Positions 34,045 to 50,869 of a stretch of DNA of 64,000 nucleotides are shown piece by piece (position 1 is the stretch's first letter; each line of letters begins with the position of its first letter). This DNA comes from Caenorhabditis remanei. Lineage: Eukaryota; Nematoda; Chromadorea; Rhabditida; Rhabditidae. A model generated the notes under the pieces. It searched no databases. It was not told the origin of the DNA and saw only the letters and a program-made list of their open reading frames with translations. The stretch covers positions 14,198,001 to 14,262,000 of the forward strand of contig NC_071329.1 in assembly GCF_010183535.1 (NCBI RefSeq), read 5' to 3'. Made by a program: the position numbers and the translations under genes.

Positions 34045-37000
34045 TTACTTTTGAACCGCCCATTCCGGCAATTCCGTTTTAAAACACCATTTCGGTGTCT
34101 CATATTTCAAACAATGCAAGAACAACTGATAATGATTATCGGGCACTTTCTTCGATTCCACGTTGCATTTCTGACAAATTTCATCAAATTCCGGTCGTTG
34201 ATCTACAGTAAGTCCTGGCGTTTCCGTTGTGATTTCAGTAGAATCGGCGGCGAGGTGCTCCATTCGTTGTTCGTATTCCGGATTCGGTTTCTCGTGCCAA
34301 TTTTCAGATTTGTGCGTGTTTCGAACATCTTCGCAGAGCTGAAAACTCAAAAATACTTTTTTAAAAAATTTCAGAAATTTCGATCGCTACCTCCTCAAAA
34401 CTCTTCTGATACTCTGCATTTTTCCCTTTTGTCGATCCCCAGACAGTCGAATTGTAGAGTTGATCGCCAACGATTGGATGACCTGAAAAAAAAATGGTTT
34501 TAACTGAAAAAAGGAAAAAAAATACAAAAAAAACAAACCCAGAAATTGTGAATGTACTCGAATCTGATGAGTTCTTCCCGTTTCGATGTGAACTTGCACT
34601 ACCGAATGTGTTCCGTCCGACCAGAGTTTTCTGAAAAAAAAACAGTGTGATCTTTGGGAATATATGGAATTTTACGGATTTTAAGCCAAAAATTCGGAAT
34701 TTGACGAATTTTCATTCAAAAAAGTAGGAATTTAACTGATTTGAAACCAAAAAAGTGAGAATTTGAAGGATTTTAAGCTTAAAAAGTAGGAATTTAACTG
34801 ATTTTAAGCCAAAAAGGTGGGAATTGGACGGGATTTTCAGTCACAAAACGTCAAATTCAGTCTTGAAATGTTGCTTTTGAGCCAAAACTGGCCCGAATTT
34901 GAAAATTAATTTACTTGAATCTCGACTTCGCCTCTTTTCCATCAGGCCTCACACACTGAATTCCCATTGAAATGACGAGCGGTCCGATGGGTTGGTCGCA
35001 GATTTGTTCTTCGCTGAAAACTAGGATCATCGTAAAAATATTGTTTCTCTAAAACCAAAACTCACTCTGGAAACACTCCATCCACCTTACAAATGTACTC
35101 TTTACTCCACTCTCCTTGTTTCAGTGTCGTCTTGAATTCCAGATCAGTTTCATAGTTTTTCGCGAAGAGGAGCACACCAGAAGTGGCACGATCCAGACGG
35201 TGAAGAACTGAAATGATTAGGGAGTTATGAGAAATTGAATGAGTAAATCCAATAATTGTAAAGGCCCGGGCCGGCCCGAGGGTCCGGGTAATTGGCGGCA
35301 AAATTCAAAATTAACATTTTTTCGAACTTTCTGAAAATTTTTTCAAAAAGAAAGTCAAATTTTGACTATCATTGAGAATTAGAAGATATTCTGAAAAATC
35401 ATCAGAAATGTTCACATTTTCAATGAAAAACAGAAAAAATGGCAAAAAAAAACCGTATACCTCTCAATCCAGTGATTCCTTCGTTAACTCTCAACTGTCC
35501 GAGGACTGTATGAATGGCATATTGACCGCACGTGTGTACTGGAAGAGATGGTGGTTTTTCAACGACAAGAAGGTCGTCGGTGTCACTTATTATCCGGATT
35601 GGGAGATCACGAACCTGGAGAAATAAAAAATGTATAGAAGTTTGATCAAACGGATGGCTCTCGAGTGACCGTGGAGTTATAGGACGTGGCCTATATTATT
35701 GAAAAGCTACGAAAACGCTGGTTCCAAATATATATTCAGTTTTTGTCCTCGAAGTATGGTATTCGAGAAAAAACGAGGTCAAAGTTTGGGCCGCTGACGG
35801 TGCCGATATTTTTCACGGTACGTCGGTTAGGTAATGACTTCAGAGCGGGCCAAACTTTGACCTCGTTTTTTCTCGAATACCAGACTTCGAGGACAAAAAC
35901 TGAATATATATTTGGAACCAGCGTTTTCGTAGCTTTTCAATAATATAGGCCACGTCCTATAACTCCAGGGAGCCTTCCCTAATGAACTCCAATTCTTACC
36001 GGATGCTCATGCCGGTGAGCCCAATGATCGACTCGATCGCCATTCTTCAACACATAGTCCGTATCGGTCATCTGCTCTCCATTCACATAGATTCGTCCCA
36101 TTTTGCAAGCGATTTTCTGAAAGTACTTTTTGAGTTTAAAAAAGTTTCACTTTAGTCTTGACGCTAATGATGAAAAACCAGAGTGTTGGAAAAAAGTGAT
36201 AGGATCGGGGAGGGAAGAATTGACATCTGGTGGCAAAGGTTTCAATTTTCATTCATCACGAGGGAGGTGGTGAGCGTAATTTTATGTGATCTTTTAAAAA
36301 AGTATCGTTTAGTTTCAATTTTTGAGGTCAGAACTTTATATGAGGACTGAAGTCATATTCTTTAATTTCAGATTATGGTACTTCAGACAATTCTAAAAAC
36401 ACTTTCATCATTGGAGCATATGCTAAAAATCGCTCTAAACGAACGCCACAATTCCCGTACTCCTGGTTTAAAATGAGCCTAGATGGAAGAGTTTTTCGTG
36501 TGGCCGTGTAGTTCTCTCGGACAAGATTTTTGCTCAATTCCTCATTTCCAAACTTTCGTAGTTTTTTAAAAATATAAATCTTGGAAAAAGTGAGAAAACG
36601 AGAAAATGATCAAAAATTTCGTCTGAGAGGATTACACGGCCGTGCGTAAAAACTCCTCCACCAAGCCTTCTTTTGAGTCAGGAGAACAAGACTTGTGGCG
36701 TTTGGAGCAATTTTTAGCATATACTTCAATGATGAAAGATTTATTTTAGAAATCTCTGAAATATCGTAATCGGAAATAAATAAAATATGATTTCAGTCCT
36801 CCTTTAACTTATTGTTGTCTTTTTTTCTCATTATAACCTCTGAAAACCAAAAATAGCCTTATTTTACAGTTCATCGAGTCCAGATTTCCTTCTTTTTTTT
36901 CTGCAAAAGAAACCCTGACTCATTCCTGTCTACTCTTCTAAAGGGAACTCCTCTTCCCTCCGTTTATCACATTTTCGAAACTCGATTTAGTCTATGATTT

Positions 37001-40000
37001 TTTGATGATGATGTGCTCCTCCTCCTCCTCGAAGTAAAAGAGACAAAAAAGTCACGATGGCGTAGCGTTTACTAACGGAAAACTAACGGGAAATTATATG
37101 GGGCCGTGTGTCAAAGAAGAGCTTCTTTTCCTAGTCTCCTTAACTTTTCTTTCAGTAAACAATCTGATTTCACTTGTCTTTGTTTTTTCGGAAATTCCAG
37201 AAATGAGGTTCTCACGATGTGTGTGGGCTCTACAGGTGTGACGTCGTAAAAATTGGATTCAGAATTCCAAATTCAGAATTCCGAATTCTAATGTTTGCTT
37301 CCTTATTCTAATTCCAATTTCCTGGTCTTTCGAAATTAGCAACATTTGGTCTGTGATCTCCAAGAAGAAAAGTTTAATTGAACATTTCTCGTGGGTTTCA
37401 GGACGTGATATGATAGTGTTTTTTTGTTGGATCAAGTTCAGAATTTCAGAATTTCAGAACTTAAAGAAGCAGAAATAACTTTTTGACGGCGTCACCAGCA
37501 CGAAGTCAATACTTCAGAAACTTCGTAAACCTCTAAATCATCCGCTAGCGTGACACCTCACACCAAAAAATACGAGGTCCAACTTTTCGAGTTTTTCATC
37601 GAATTTCCTCTTTTCTCTCATTTCTTGGAAGAAATTATGGCTTGAAATAAAATTTCTTCTGATGGGTTGCATAAATTTGCATATTAGGCGTTTCGACCTA
37701 ATTATAGGAATGGGGGGAGCGTCGGGGGGCGAGACGTCATTATCGGTCAATGCACCATTGTTTAGAGATGGAACCATCTAGAAGCTAGTCTGTACCTTTT
37801 TCTGTTTACTTTTTATGTGTGTATGTGTTTTGTTCTTTGGTATAACTTTCTTGTGAATTCGAACAAAAAAAAGTCTTGACATTCTTCTCTTGGTGTTAAT
37901 GAGAAAACAGAAAATGAGCACTTTTCGGCACAAACTAATTTTCGTATACATCTATACATCGCCCACGGGTTTCGTATCGAAATTGACCTCTTCTCTTCTT
38001 TCCATTAGCCACGTCACCACTACCCTAAGCCAAAATGGGCGAGGCAAAATGTGCGAAGTTAATGGACTTTTCGCACATTTTCGCCTCTTTTTATTGACTG
38101 TACAACTCATTAAGCCCGTGGGCGAAGGCAATAATGACGTGATACTGTAGCTTTCGGGGGGCACTATAAAAGGCCTTCGGACCAGCCAAGATTTTCGGCT
38201 CCCGAATGAATCTGAAGTGCTCTTTCTCACTTCTTGTTTTTCTTATTTTTTCTTCACTTTTTTTTGCGTCGTCGTTTCACTTTTTTTGTGAAAACATCCA
38301 TTTTTATCTCGAAGACCACTTGAATCTCGTCAATTTCCCGCGTCAAAGGTACTTGTCGACCTCTCGCTTTTTTCTCGTTTGTCTTCTTCGCTGAAGTCCA
38401 TTTGGGCCGGAAAGGGTCTAGAAGAGCTCGTTGCTCTTTCAGGGGAGAATAGTCTCGGAGTTATCTGATGACCTTCTGTCAGCTAGCAGTGCGATATGTG
38501 AGCCAAGTAAAATAGATTACTGTCAGTCCGGATATCTATTAGTCCAGTCTCCTTTGCTCAACTTTTTGACTTTTGCTCGAAGCTTTTTCGAAGGAAAGAC
38601 ATCTAGACAGCACTTCAATAAAATTCATCGCCGTTCGTCCTTTTCCCGTTTTCTTCAATTTGTTGCTGTTTTCTTTTCAAATTTTCCAGAATCGTTACCC
38701 CTCCCTCCAGATTAGGAAAAATAAAAATACCCTTTTCTTTTTCGGGTTAGTGTGTCTTTTGTCCATTCAACACAGTGAAATTCTCCAATTTCCTTCGCCA
38801 CCAACACCATCTTCTCCTTCATTTTTTTCGTTTTCATTTCCCTATGCTCGTCCACTTTGTGGGTCTTTGGGGTGTGAATATAAGGAGATGGCTTAACCTA
38901 AGCTTTTGTTCCTTCTTTTCACATCTTTTTTGTGATAATTTGGGTGGGGGTATTCTGGGAATTTCTGGAGAAACTCCGCCCATAATATGTGTCTTTTGAG
39001 GATCTTTGAGAGGGGATTACAGATGGCGTAATCCATTTTTTTAGAGAAAAAATGAGCTTCCGGTTCAGATAGCTCATCTGTTTTGAGGTAATGAATGAGC
39101 TCATAGGTTTAATTTTTAATCCAACTTGAAAAGTGGAAACTCGGTTCTCTTGCCTTTTTCAGCGAATCTGCCATCACTTTCTCGAAAATGTTCGTTCTTT
39201 TCAATGAATAGGTGGACTGATTGGGGGCTCAGTGCTCTCGGGGATCACTATTTGTTTCATCAAGTTTCTGGCTTCTTTTATGTGTCAAGCTGGATTATAT
39301 TTCAGGACACATAGGAAAACTTTGTGAGAAAAATGAAGAAAACATGTCTGATTCTATCCTCTTGAGCTATTTTTGGAGTTTTTCAGTGCATTGTTCTCCA
39401 TTTTGATACCCGTTATCTATATTTCCTCCTCCCCCATCCCTCATCTGACTCCGCCCCTTTTGCTCTCTACCTCGAGTTCTTGATACTCCATGACCTTGAT
39501 CTCCGGCTTCTTTCCAAAGATGAAGGTGCATAATTGTGCAAAATCTCTTCCTGATTTGCATACAACTTCTTCAATGAGCTCGATGAGCTCTTCTTCTCCC
39601 CGCTTGAGCAACTTTGTCATTTCTTGAGAAATGTCATCCTCAAACCCCCAAATTTTTTTCTAAATATCCAATCTTTTAGTTGAAAAATATAAAAAGTGAT
39701 GTGATTTGTATTCTGATTGTATTTGTGAGTGACGTTTCTTAGTTAAATTCAGAACTGAAACTTTTGGAGAATCCTTCTCGAGAATTTCCCTTACAGAACC
39801 TTATCGTTGTCTCAAAAATCATACATCCCTTTAGGCGAATTGCGTGGTGAGACTCTCTTCCCGTCACTTTTAATGGTGTTTTTTTTTCTATTTCTTCTTC
39901 ATTTTTTCTGTTTAAAGTCATATTTGATTAGGTTCACAGTATGCCCAGAGGCGAGGAGGGGATATGGATGTGTTTCTGTGAATGAGGGGAAGAGAACTAC

Positions 40001-42318
40001 TTTTGTAGAGAAAAATGAATCATTTCGCTTTTCTTTTCAGCAGTTTTTGTTAGAAACTTTAATTAATGGAGGACTGAAAACAATTGTTGCCTATGCTTGA
40101 ATGAGTCATGTTCTGTAACTAAAAATCATTTTTAGTCATAAAAAATGGAGGGTTTACAGCCTAGACAACGGTTCTATGGTTGTCTAGAAGTAGCTGTTTT
40201 AAAAACAAAATCAAAAAATTTACTAGGGAAGGCTCCCGATTGACCGTGGAGTTATAGGACGTGACTTATATCACCGGAAAGCTGAGAAAACGCTGATTCC
40301 AAATATATATTCAGTTTCCTCGAACCCGGGTATTCGAGAAAAACGAGGTCAAAGTTAGTTCTGAAAAATGACAAATCATTACCTTTTTAACACTTTAAAA
40401 AAGTTTCGCGTGTCAGAAAGGTAAACATTTGACATTTTTCAGAACTTTTACCTCATTTTTCTCGAATACCAGACCTCGAGGGTAAAAACTGAAAATATAT
40501 TTGGAATCAGCGTTTTCTCAGCTTTTCAATGATATGAGTCACGTCCGATAACTCCAAACTGATCTACATGACTCTTGTCAAAATCAGTTGAATTTGAAAT
40601 ATTCGAATGGAAATTTGATAGTTTTAATAGTCATGCTATTACCGCTCTATTCGGTTAACTATTAGCAAATTTCACTTGTCAAATTGACTATTTTAGCTCC
40701 CAAAATAAACTTTTTTTTTGAAAAATTGCTACATTTTCTAGCTAAACACTCTGATTTCACTATTAAAATTCAATTTTGAGTGACTCATTCTAAAACATTC
40801 TCTCTCTTCAATTCTCTCGAAATGTCATTCATTTTCAGATAATTATATACTGAACGAGATGATTTCGGGGGGCACTGCTCTCTTATTTGCTGGTTTTTTG
40901 GTTTTCGAAAACATTTTTCTCTCTTTTTTCTTTTTATTCCTTCCTCCCTCGTTTCTTCTCGATTTCTGTTTTATTATTTCAAGTGTTTTTCCTGAATTCT
41001 GAATTCTGAATCCGTGATTTTAAGTGGAACTGGAAAACCGAAAAACGGAAAGATTTTTGAATTTCCGTATCCGAATTTCGGAATTCCCTAATGGTCGATT
41101 TGGAACTTTTTATCACTAGAAAATCTGTGAATTTTCGAAGCGCCGCGGCTTCTTCTTCGATAATTTATGAGATTCTTGTGAGAGAAATTTTATGAAAATC
41201 GAACGGGAATTTTAGATTTTTCTATAGATTTTCACTTAGAACTCACTGCATAATTTCGATTCGTCGAAAGAAACTCTCCGGAGAAGACTTCGACCATTTT
41301 TCGACCAATCCATCTCCCTTTTGTGCGAGTTCGGTAGCACGCCCAGTAGGGAGATAGGTGACGGACTCCTGAAAACATTTTGAATAAAAAATCTTTATTT
41401 CCTGCTCACGGTCTCCCATACTGTAAAAAAGAACTGCAAGAAACGTGAAGCCGTTTTTTTCAAGTTTTAATTCAATTCTTTCAATTTTTGCACTGAGAAT
41501 GCAGTATTTTCAGGTTTTCAGACGTCGCAATGGATGAAAGAGGTCAGATCCATCAGAATTGTAGAGAATGAATTTCTCTATCGAATAAGCCAAAAAACAT
41601 AAATTTTGGTCAGAAATTGACTTTTTTGATACAGAAAAACAGATTGTCAGAAAAATGAGTACAACTTTTTCGGCAGGAAACATTTTCTAATAAAAACTGC
41701 ACATAATGTACTTCAGGATGCTCCCAAACTGTTACATTTTTTGCAAAAGAAATATTCGATGAAATGGCTGAAAATCTCATTTTTCTGAAAATCGGTTTTT
41801 CTGTATCAAAATAGTCAATTTTTGACCAAAATTTATGTTTTCTGGCTCATAAGATAGAAAATTTAATTTTACACAATTCTGATGGATGGGACACTTTTTT
41901 CATCCATTGCGACGTCTGAAAACCTAAAAATACTGCTTTTTTCAGTGCAAAAAATAAAAGAATTGAATTGAAACGTGAAAAAATCGGTTTCTCGTTTCTT
42001 TTTTTCACTCTTACCATCGACTATTTTGAACGGAACATTCATAGGAAGCTCCTCCAATGGGTCCACTTTCTTATTCGGGTCTTCCCACTTTTTCTTTTTG
42101 CTTCCTGTAAAATCCACGTTTTCCGGTCGTTTTCGCTGAAAAAATATTCCATTTTTTATTTTAATAGCTGGAAAACTCACTTTTTCCGCTTTCCCAGTTG
42201 ATTCTGCGCTTTTTTCGGTGTTCTGCAATTTTTAAACTTAAAAACTAGAAAGTTATATTAAAATTACCTGTTTCTCGACGGTTTCTGTAGTTTCTGTAGA
42301 ATCGGCTGTGGTGGACAT
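34045..42318 (-). CDS. RPUSD2-like RNA pseudouridine synthase (RluA family)
   Basis: Eleven exons on the minus strand (42268-42318, 42181-42222, 42015-42135, 41247-41368, 36000-36116, 35461-35614, 35066-35207, 34915-35013, 34539-34630, 34391-34482, 34045-34338) sum to 1326 nt, 441 aa. The family isomerises uridine to pseudouridine in RNA. The N-terminal YRTRTKGRWIGRKMVEVF and the S4-like GRIYVNGEQMTD match the RPUSD2/Rib2 subgroup. The catalytic motif HRLDRATSG with its Asp is in exon 7, and ETGRTHQIRVH in exon 9. The C-terminus has a possible metal site (CQKC, then H and C pairs: HYQLFLHCLKYE). Intron 4 is 5.1 kb and holds three foldback elements and an unexplained open frame. It diverges from the GPCR gene across a shared 576-bp upstream region. 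No defects were seen. Partial copies lie at 25365 and 26262. Confidence 0.9.
35653..35986. repeat. foldback MITE, family A, in RPUSD2-like intron 5
   Basis: The arms mirror each other: GTGGAGTTATAGGACGTGGC and CCAAATATATATTCAGTTTT at the left, ACTGAATATATATTTGG and GCCACGTCCTATAACTCCA at the right. It is one of the best-preserved family copies. Confidence 0.75.
36341..36803. repeat. foldback element in RPUSD2-like intron 4
   Basis: The left end AGGACTGAAGTCATATTCTT mirrors the right end AAAATATGATTTCAGTCCT. The inner arms pair CATATGCTAAAAATCGCTC with GAGCAATTTTTAGCATATAC. There is no coding potential. Confidence 0.65.
38163..38394 (+). other. possible TATA box and short signal-peptide-like frame
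   Basis: CTATAAAAGG lies about 40 bp before an ATG (38206) opening a 62-codon frame with a hydrophobic start (SLLVFLIFSSLFFASSF). It sits inside intron 4 of the minus-strand synthase. T-rich DNA often gives such frames by chance, and no convincing second exon was found, so this is weak. Confidence 0.25.
39441..39659 (-). other. exon-like open frame inside the RPUSD2-like gene
   Basis: On the minus strand an acceptor-like ATATTTAG is followed by 72 open codons and a stop. The product is acidic and helix-prone (KLLKRGEEELIELIEEVV, then DFAQLCTFIFGKKPEI). The acceptor gives phase 0, matching the phase of exon 4 of the surrounding gene. It could be an alternative terminal exon or part of a nested gene. 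Confidence 0.4.
40223..40556. repeat. foldback MITE, family A, in RPUSD2-like intron 4
   Basis: Starts ACTAGGGAAGGCTCCCGATT and carries the paired blocks CCAAATATATATTCAGTTT and ACTGAAAATATATTTGG. The right terminus is degenerate. Confidence 0.65.
41406..42010. repeat. foldback MITE, family C, in RPUSD2-like intron 3
   Basis: The left end is complete (CTCACGGTCTCCCATACTG). The right end stops within a few bases of the splice donor of exon 3 (42015), without the expected GAGACCGTG terminus. It is the counterpart of the copy at 23345-23972. Confidence 0.65.
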
Positions 42319-42894
42319 GCGAAATAAGCTGAAAACTATGTATTTGAGTTATTAATTAAAAGAAAAATCGAAAGAAAGCGCGAAAAATGATGGAAAACAC
42401 CGAAAAATAAAAAAAATAAAAAAATGAAGGCCAAGGTGCGCCAAGACGCTCGTTGTGCGCCAGTGTTGCGCATAACTGGATCACGCTCTAACTCTTTTGT
42501 ATTTGATCTACAGGACTTGAAAACAAAACCACTGTAATTTTCAGCTCAATACGAACATTTTGATACCAGACACTCTACAAATCCGTTCACAACTTCTAAA
42601 AATCCTTTTCTCCTCTAACAACCTCTCCTTCCCACATATTTGTCCCCAGTTTGTCACGGATCAACTCATTGGTATTCCGAGGTGTTTTACGTACTCTGCG
42701 ACCTCTTCTTGAATAAAGACTACATTAAGAAAGAGAAAAAAAAGGGGGCATCAAAAAGACATGAAATTCAATTAGCTCCTTCTACTCCCCCCATTGCCGC
42801 TCTTCCCACTTTTTTCGATGATGACTCTTTGACTTAGTAGCTCATATCTATCTTCAACCCCTCATCTTTATCTGAAATTCAATAATAATTGCAG
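42319..42894. promoter_or_regulatory. shared divergent upstream region (synthase and GPCR)
   Basis: This 576-bp interval lies between the start codons of the minus-strand synthase and the plus-strand GPCR, so both promoters must lie in or near it. A GC-richer stretch with repeated GCGCCA/GCGCA (about 42435-42475) is the only notable block. No TATA box stands out. Confidence 0.45.
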
Positions 42895-45511
42895 ATGAAT
42901 ATGGAAGCCACCACCAGCCAACTCCTGGATTTCGAGCCGCCTCCAATATTCTGTAACTCGTGTTTGGGATCCACAGATCCTGAATATTTGGTAAGTTTTT
43001 ATAACATTGTTCACACTTGGTAAACGTAAATGTAGTGACGTGGTTTCCCAAAAATCGTAAAATTTGGAATGCACTTGGAGCATTTTATGTGCTCTTTTCA
43101 TGTTCTTCCTTCCATTTTTTTCTTTTCTCACACTTTTGCATACGAAGCGAAAAGGGGGAACATGTTCTTGAAACCCAAGAACCAAAATCTAAAGAAATTT
43201 TGCAGACGTACAACCTGGCGGTATCTGGAGTTCTCTTGGCAATTGTTGGAATGATCGGATTGATTGGAAACATTTTGGTTGTGAAAACATATCTGCATCC
43301 GGAACAAGCTGTTCATTCGACATCAATCTATCTGGCAGCTCTGGGTTTTTCGGATTTCTTTTTGGTTTTGACGGCGATGTTCTTGTTTGTTTTGGAGGCG
43401 TGGAGACATCATGATTATCCGAGTGAGTTGGGGAGTCTGAATAGACTTGGAAAGTATGAAAATACATGTATTTGGAGAACAAGACTAATAGAAATAAACA
43501 GTAGATTTGCAAGTCGAAATCACTCATTAGAAATATGAAACTGCTTTTTGAAAACCCTTTTTAAACGTTAAAAAGGTTCAATTAGTGCGTTTAATAATTT
43601 TCAAAAAGGTTCACCGGGCTATGAACTTTGGCCGTTTTCAGTTGAAAATGGGCAACTTTGGAAGAGGGTTACGGTATCACTGATTATTCCACTAAGTAAA
43701 ATTTTTAATGGACCATACGGAGCAAAGGTAGAGCTCCATTTTTGTAGTTGACAACTTTTTTGTACGGACACTCCCTAGAGAGTTATGGTCAATATAAGAT
43801 GACATTTCAAAATCGCTCTATTTTTTGTGAGTGAAATTACTTTGTCGATATGTAACTTGCTAGGGAGTATCCGTGCAAAAAAGTTGTCAACTACAAAAAT
43901 AAAGCTCTACCTTTATTCTGTATAACTCATTAAAATCTACTTGATGGGACAATCTGAATTACCATGACACACTGTCAAAGTTGGACAATTTCAACTGAAA
44001 ACGGCCAAAGTCCATAACCTTTTGAGCGGTACTGTATCTCAAATTTTGAGTCAATATTAATGACAAGCTCAATTTCGGCACCTGATTTTGACATAACCCT
44101 TCCTGTACTGCTTGGAAACCTTCTTTCTCAAAATAAGCTAATTTTTTGGATGTTTTTTTCCGGAAAGTTTAGAACAAGGACCCCACCGTAGTCTTTATCT
44201 AAAAAATTCCCGAAAAAATACCGTTTTCCAGCCCTCGCCTACCTCTATGTCATCGGAGCCCCTATAATCTTCCCGGTCGCCGCAGTCTTCCAGACAAGTT
44301 CTGTCTATTTCTGTGTGGCCGCTGCAGTCGATTGCTTCATCATCGTCGTACTTCCAGAGAGTGTCAAACAGTTGTACTGCACACCAAAGTGAGTCTTAAA
44401 ACTATAGTCTTTCGAATGAATTCAATCGATCCAGACGCGCCAAAATGACGTGCACTATCTTGATGATTCTTTGCTGCGCCTACAACGTTCCGCACTTTTT
44501 CGAACTGGAAAAAGTGGATTGTCTCGACGAGCACGGACTGGATTCTATGCAAATTTGTCCGACAGATATTCGTCTGGATCCTGCATACTATGCGATTTAC
44601 TATACTTATATGTACACAACTTTCTTGGCGATTGGACCATTGACTCTGTTGATTCTTCTGAATATCTGCGTAGTTTTCACAGTTGTCACCAAAGGAAGTT
44701 CCAATGAAAATGGAGGTAACTAGACTATTTTTCTTTGAAATTCTAACATTTTCATTATCCAGAAGACGACACAATATCTCTAATCCTCGTCGTGTTCTTC
44801 TTCATTTTCTGCAATTTCACCGCTTTATTGGTCAATTTTATGGAGCTCATTTTCAACGATCCGGTATGTTTCTTGAGTTATCGAATTTTGAATTCATATT
44901 TTTTCATTTCAGACGATGTTGGTATACTTTGTGGATCTGTCAAACTTGTTGGTTGTGGTGAATGGAACAGCAAACTTCTTCTGCTATGCGATATTTGGAA
45001 CAAGTTTCAGAAATACTTTGAAGAAGGTGAGACTGAAAATTGTAGGACATCTGGATACACAGACATACAGGAAGTATGCAAATGAAAGCATACGGATATT
45101 GGACATTCGGAGACACAGACAGACGAGAGAGCGTGCAAAAAAAGGAGGGCGTCTCGCTTCTCTGCGTCTCTTATCTTTCGCTGTCAGAGATACCAACATT
45201 GAAGGTCCATAACTCAAAGGCGTGAACAGCTATCAAATAACTTCCAACTACAAAAATATAGCCCTAGTTTTGATCTACACAGTCAATGTATTTTCGACAA
45301 GTTGGAATTTGTCCTTGAGTAGTGCTGATGCTTCAAAGTTGAGCAATTTTTTGAATTTGTCAAAAAATTAGAACATCTGGACACTGATAATCGCCGAAAG
45401 AAACTCATTTCTCGTTTCCAGGTTGTCCTTGGCTCCCCTGCAAAACGTTCGGCTGTCCTATGGATTAACGACGAAGAGAACAAGAATCAACAGTCCCATG
45501 CCTTGATTTGA
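42895..45511 (+). CDS. FMRFamide-like peptide receptor (rhodopsin-type GPCR)
   Basis: Seven exons (42895-42990, 43206-43422, 44232-44388, 44435-44715, 44763-44863, 44913-45026, 45422-45511) sum to 1056 nt, 351 aa. Seven membrane segments are visible. TM1 has the class A Asn (MIGLIGNILVV). TM3-loop 2-TM4 reads TPKRAKMTCTILMILCCAY then NVPHFFELEKVDC, and TM7 ends NGTANFFCYAIFGTSFRN. The loop 2/TM4 pattern (RAK, then AYN.P.F.E) is the signature of FMRFamide-type receptors such as the worm frpr genes. From memory the C. elegans neighbour of the RPUSD2 homologue is a frpr gene, but I do not assign a number. At the end of TM3 the usual DRY/ERY reads DCF. Intron 2 contains a family B MITE and intron 6 a partial one. 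It is expected in neurons at the plasma membrane. Confidence 0.87.
43622..44025. repeat. foldback MITE, family B (full length), in GPCR intron 2
   Basis: Left end GAACTTTGGCCGTTTTCAGT, right end AACTGAAAACGGCCAAAGTC. Inner mirrored blocks TAGTTGACAACTTTTTTGTA and AAAAAAGTTGTCAACTAC. This is the clearest copy of the family. Confidence 0.75.
45190..45365. repeat. partial family B-like sequence in GPCR intron 6
   Basis: The order of motifs (AAGGTCCATAACTCAAAGGC, CTACAAAAATATAGCCCTAG, then AAAGTTGAGCAATTTTTTGA) follows the family pattern but is diverged and lacks a left arm. Confidence 0.4.
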
Positions 45512-46047
45512 ATTTATCTCTTTGATTTTAAATTCACTCAAAAACTTTCAAAACGATTTCCCAAAAATCTCCTACTCCAAACGGGTACCCCTCCTTTTCT
45601 CTACGGACTTGTCATTTTTCCAGTCTTCCCGTTTTTTTCTTGATTCCCGTGCTTTTCTTTTACATTTTATCGCTTTTTGTATGCTGATCTAGATTAATTT
45701 TTCTCTGATTTGTGTCCTAATTTCCAGTATTTTCCGAACTTTTGCATTTTTCTTGTCAATGATTGTCTCAAAACTCAAGTCTGTAAAGATTCAAAGAAGT
45801 TTGTATTAATAAAGTCAAAAAAATTTATTTTCCCTAGTCCACTGCTCTTTGTCTGCTCCATCCCAGCATCCACATGACTGCAATATCCGGTGGTGTGGGT
45901 TGACGCATTCCATATTTTTCAATTTCCTGTTTCAAGATAAAATAACTTTGAAAACTGAAAACCCCGCACTAATCCCTTTGTGAAAATTCAATTTCCGGTT
46001 CCAAACTCTAATATTTTATTTTTCAAATATTCATTCTTTCATTTTCT
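45512..46047. other. intergenic region, GPCR to cyclase
   Basis: AT-rich, 536 bp, T-rich at the 5' side. An AATAAA signal at about 45811 probably serves the GPCR. No other gene was seen. Confidence 0.5.

Positions 46048-50869
<4,822 letters not shown>

Larger units (their letters stand above)
29945..34338. repeat. right arm of large imperfect palindrome, expanded
   Basis: It mirrors the left arm from AACCTTTCCCTGACCCC at the inner end to the pseudouridine-synthase last exon at the outer end. It is longer because the cassette and tRNA-like segments have been amplified between 30570 and 32950. The outermost part contains the functional end of the pseudouridine synthase. A sri last-exon remnant lies at about 33902-33968, immediately before it. 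Confidence 0.75.
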
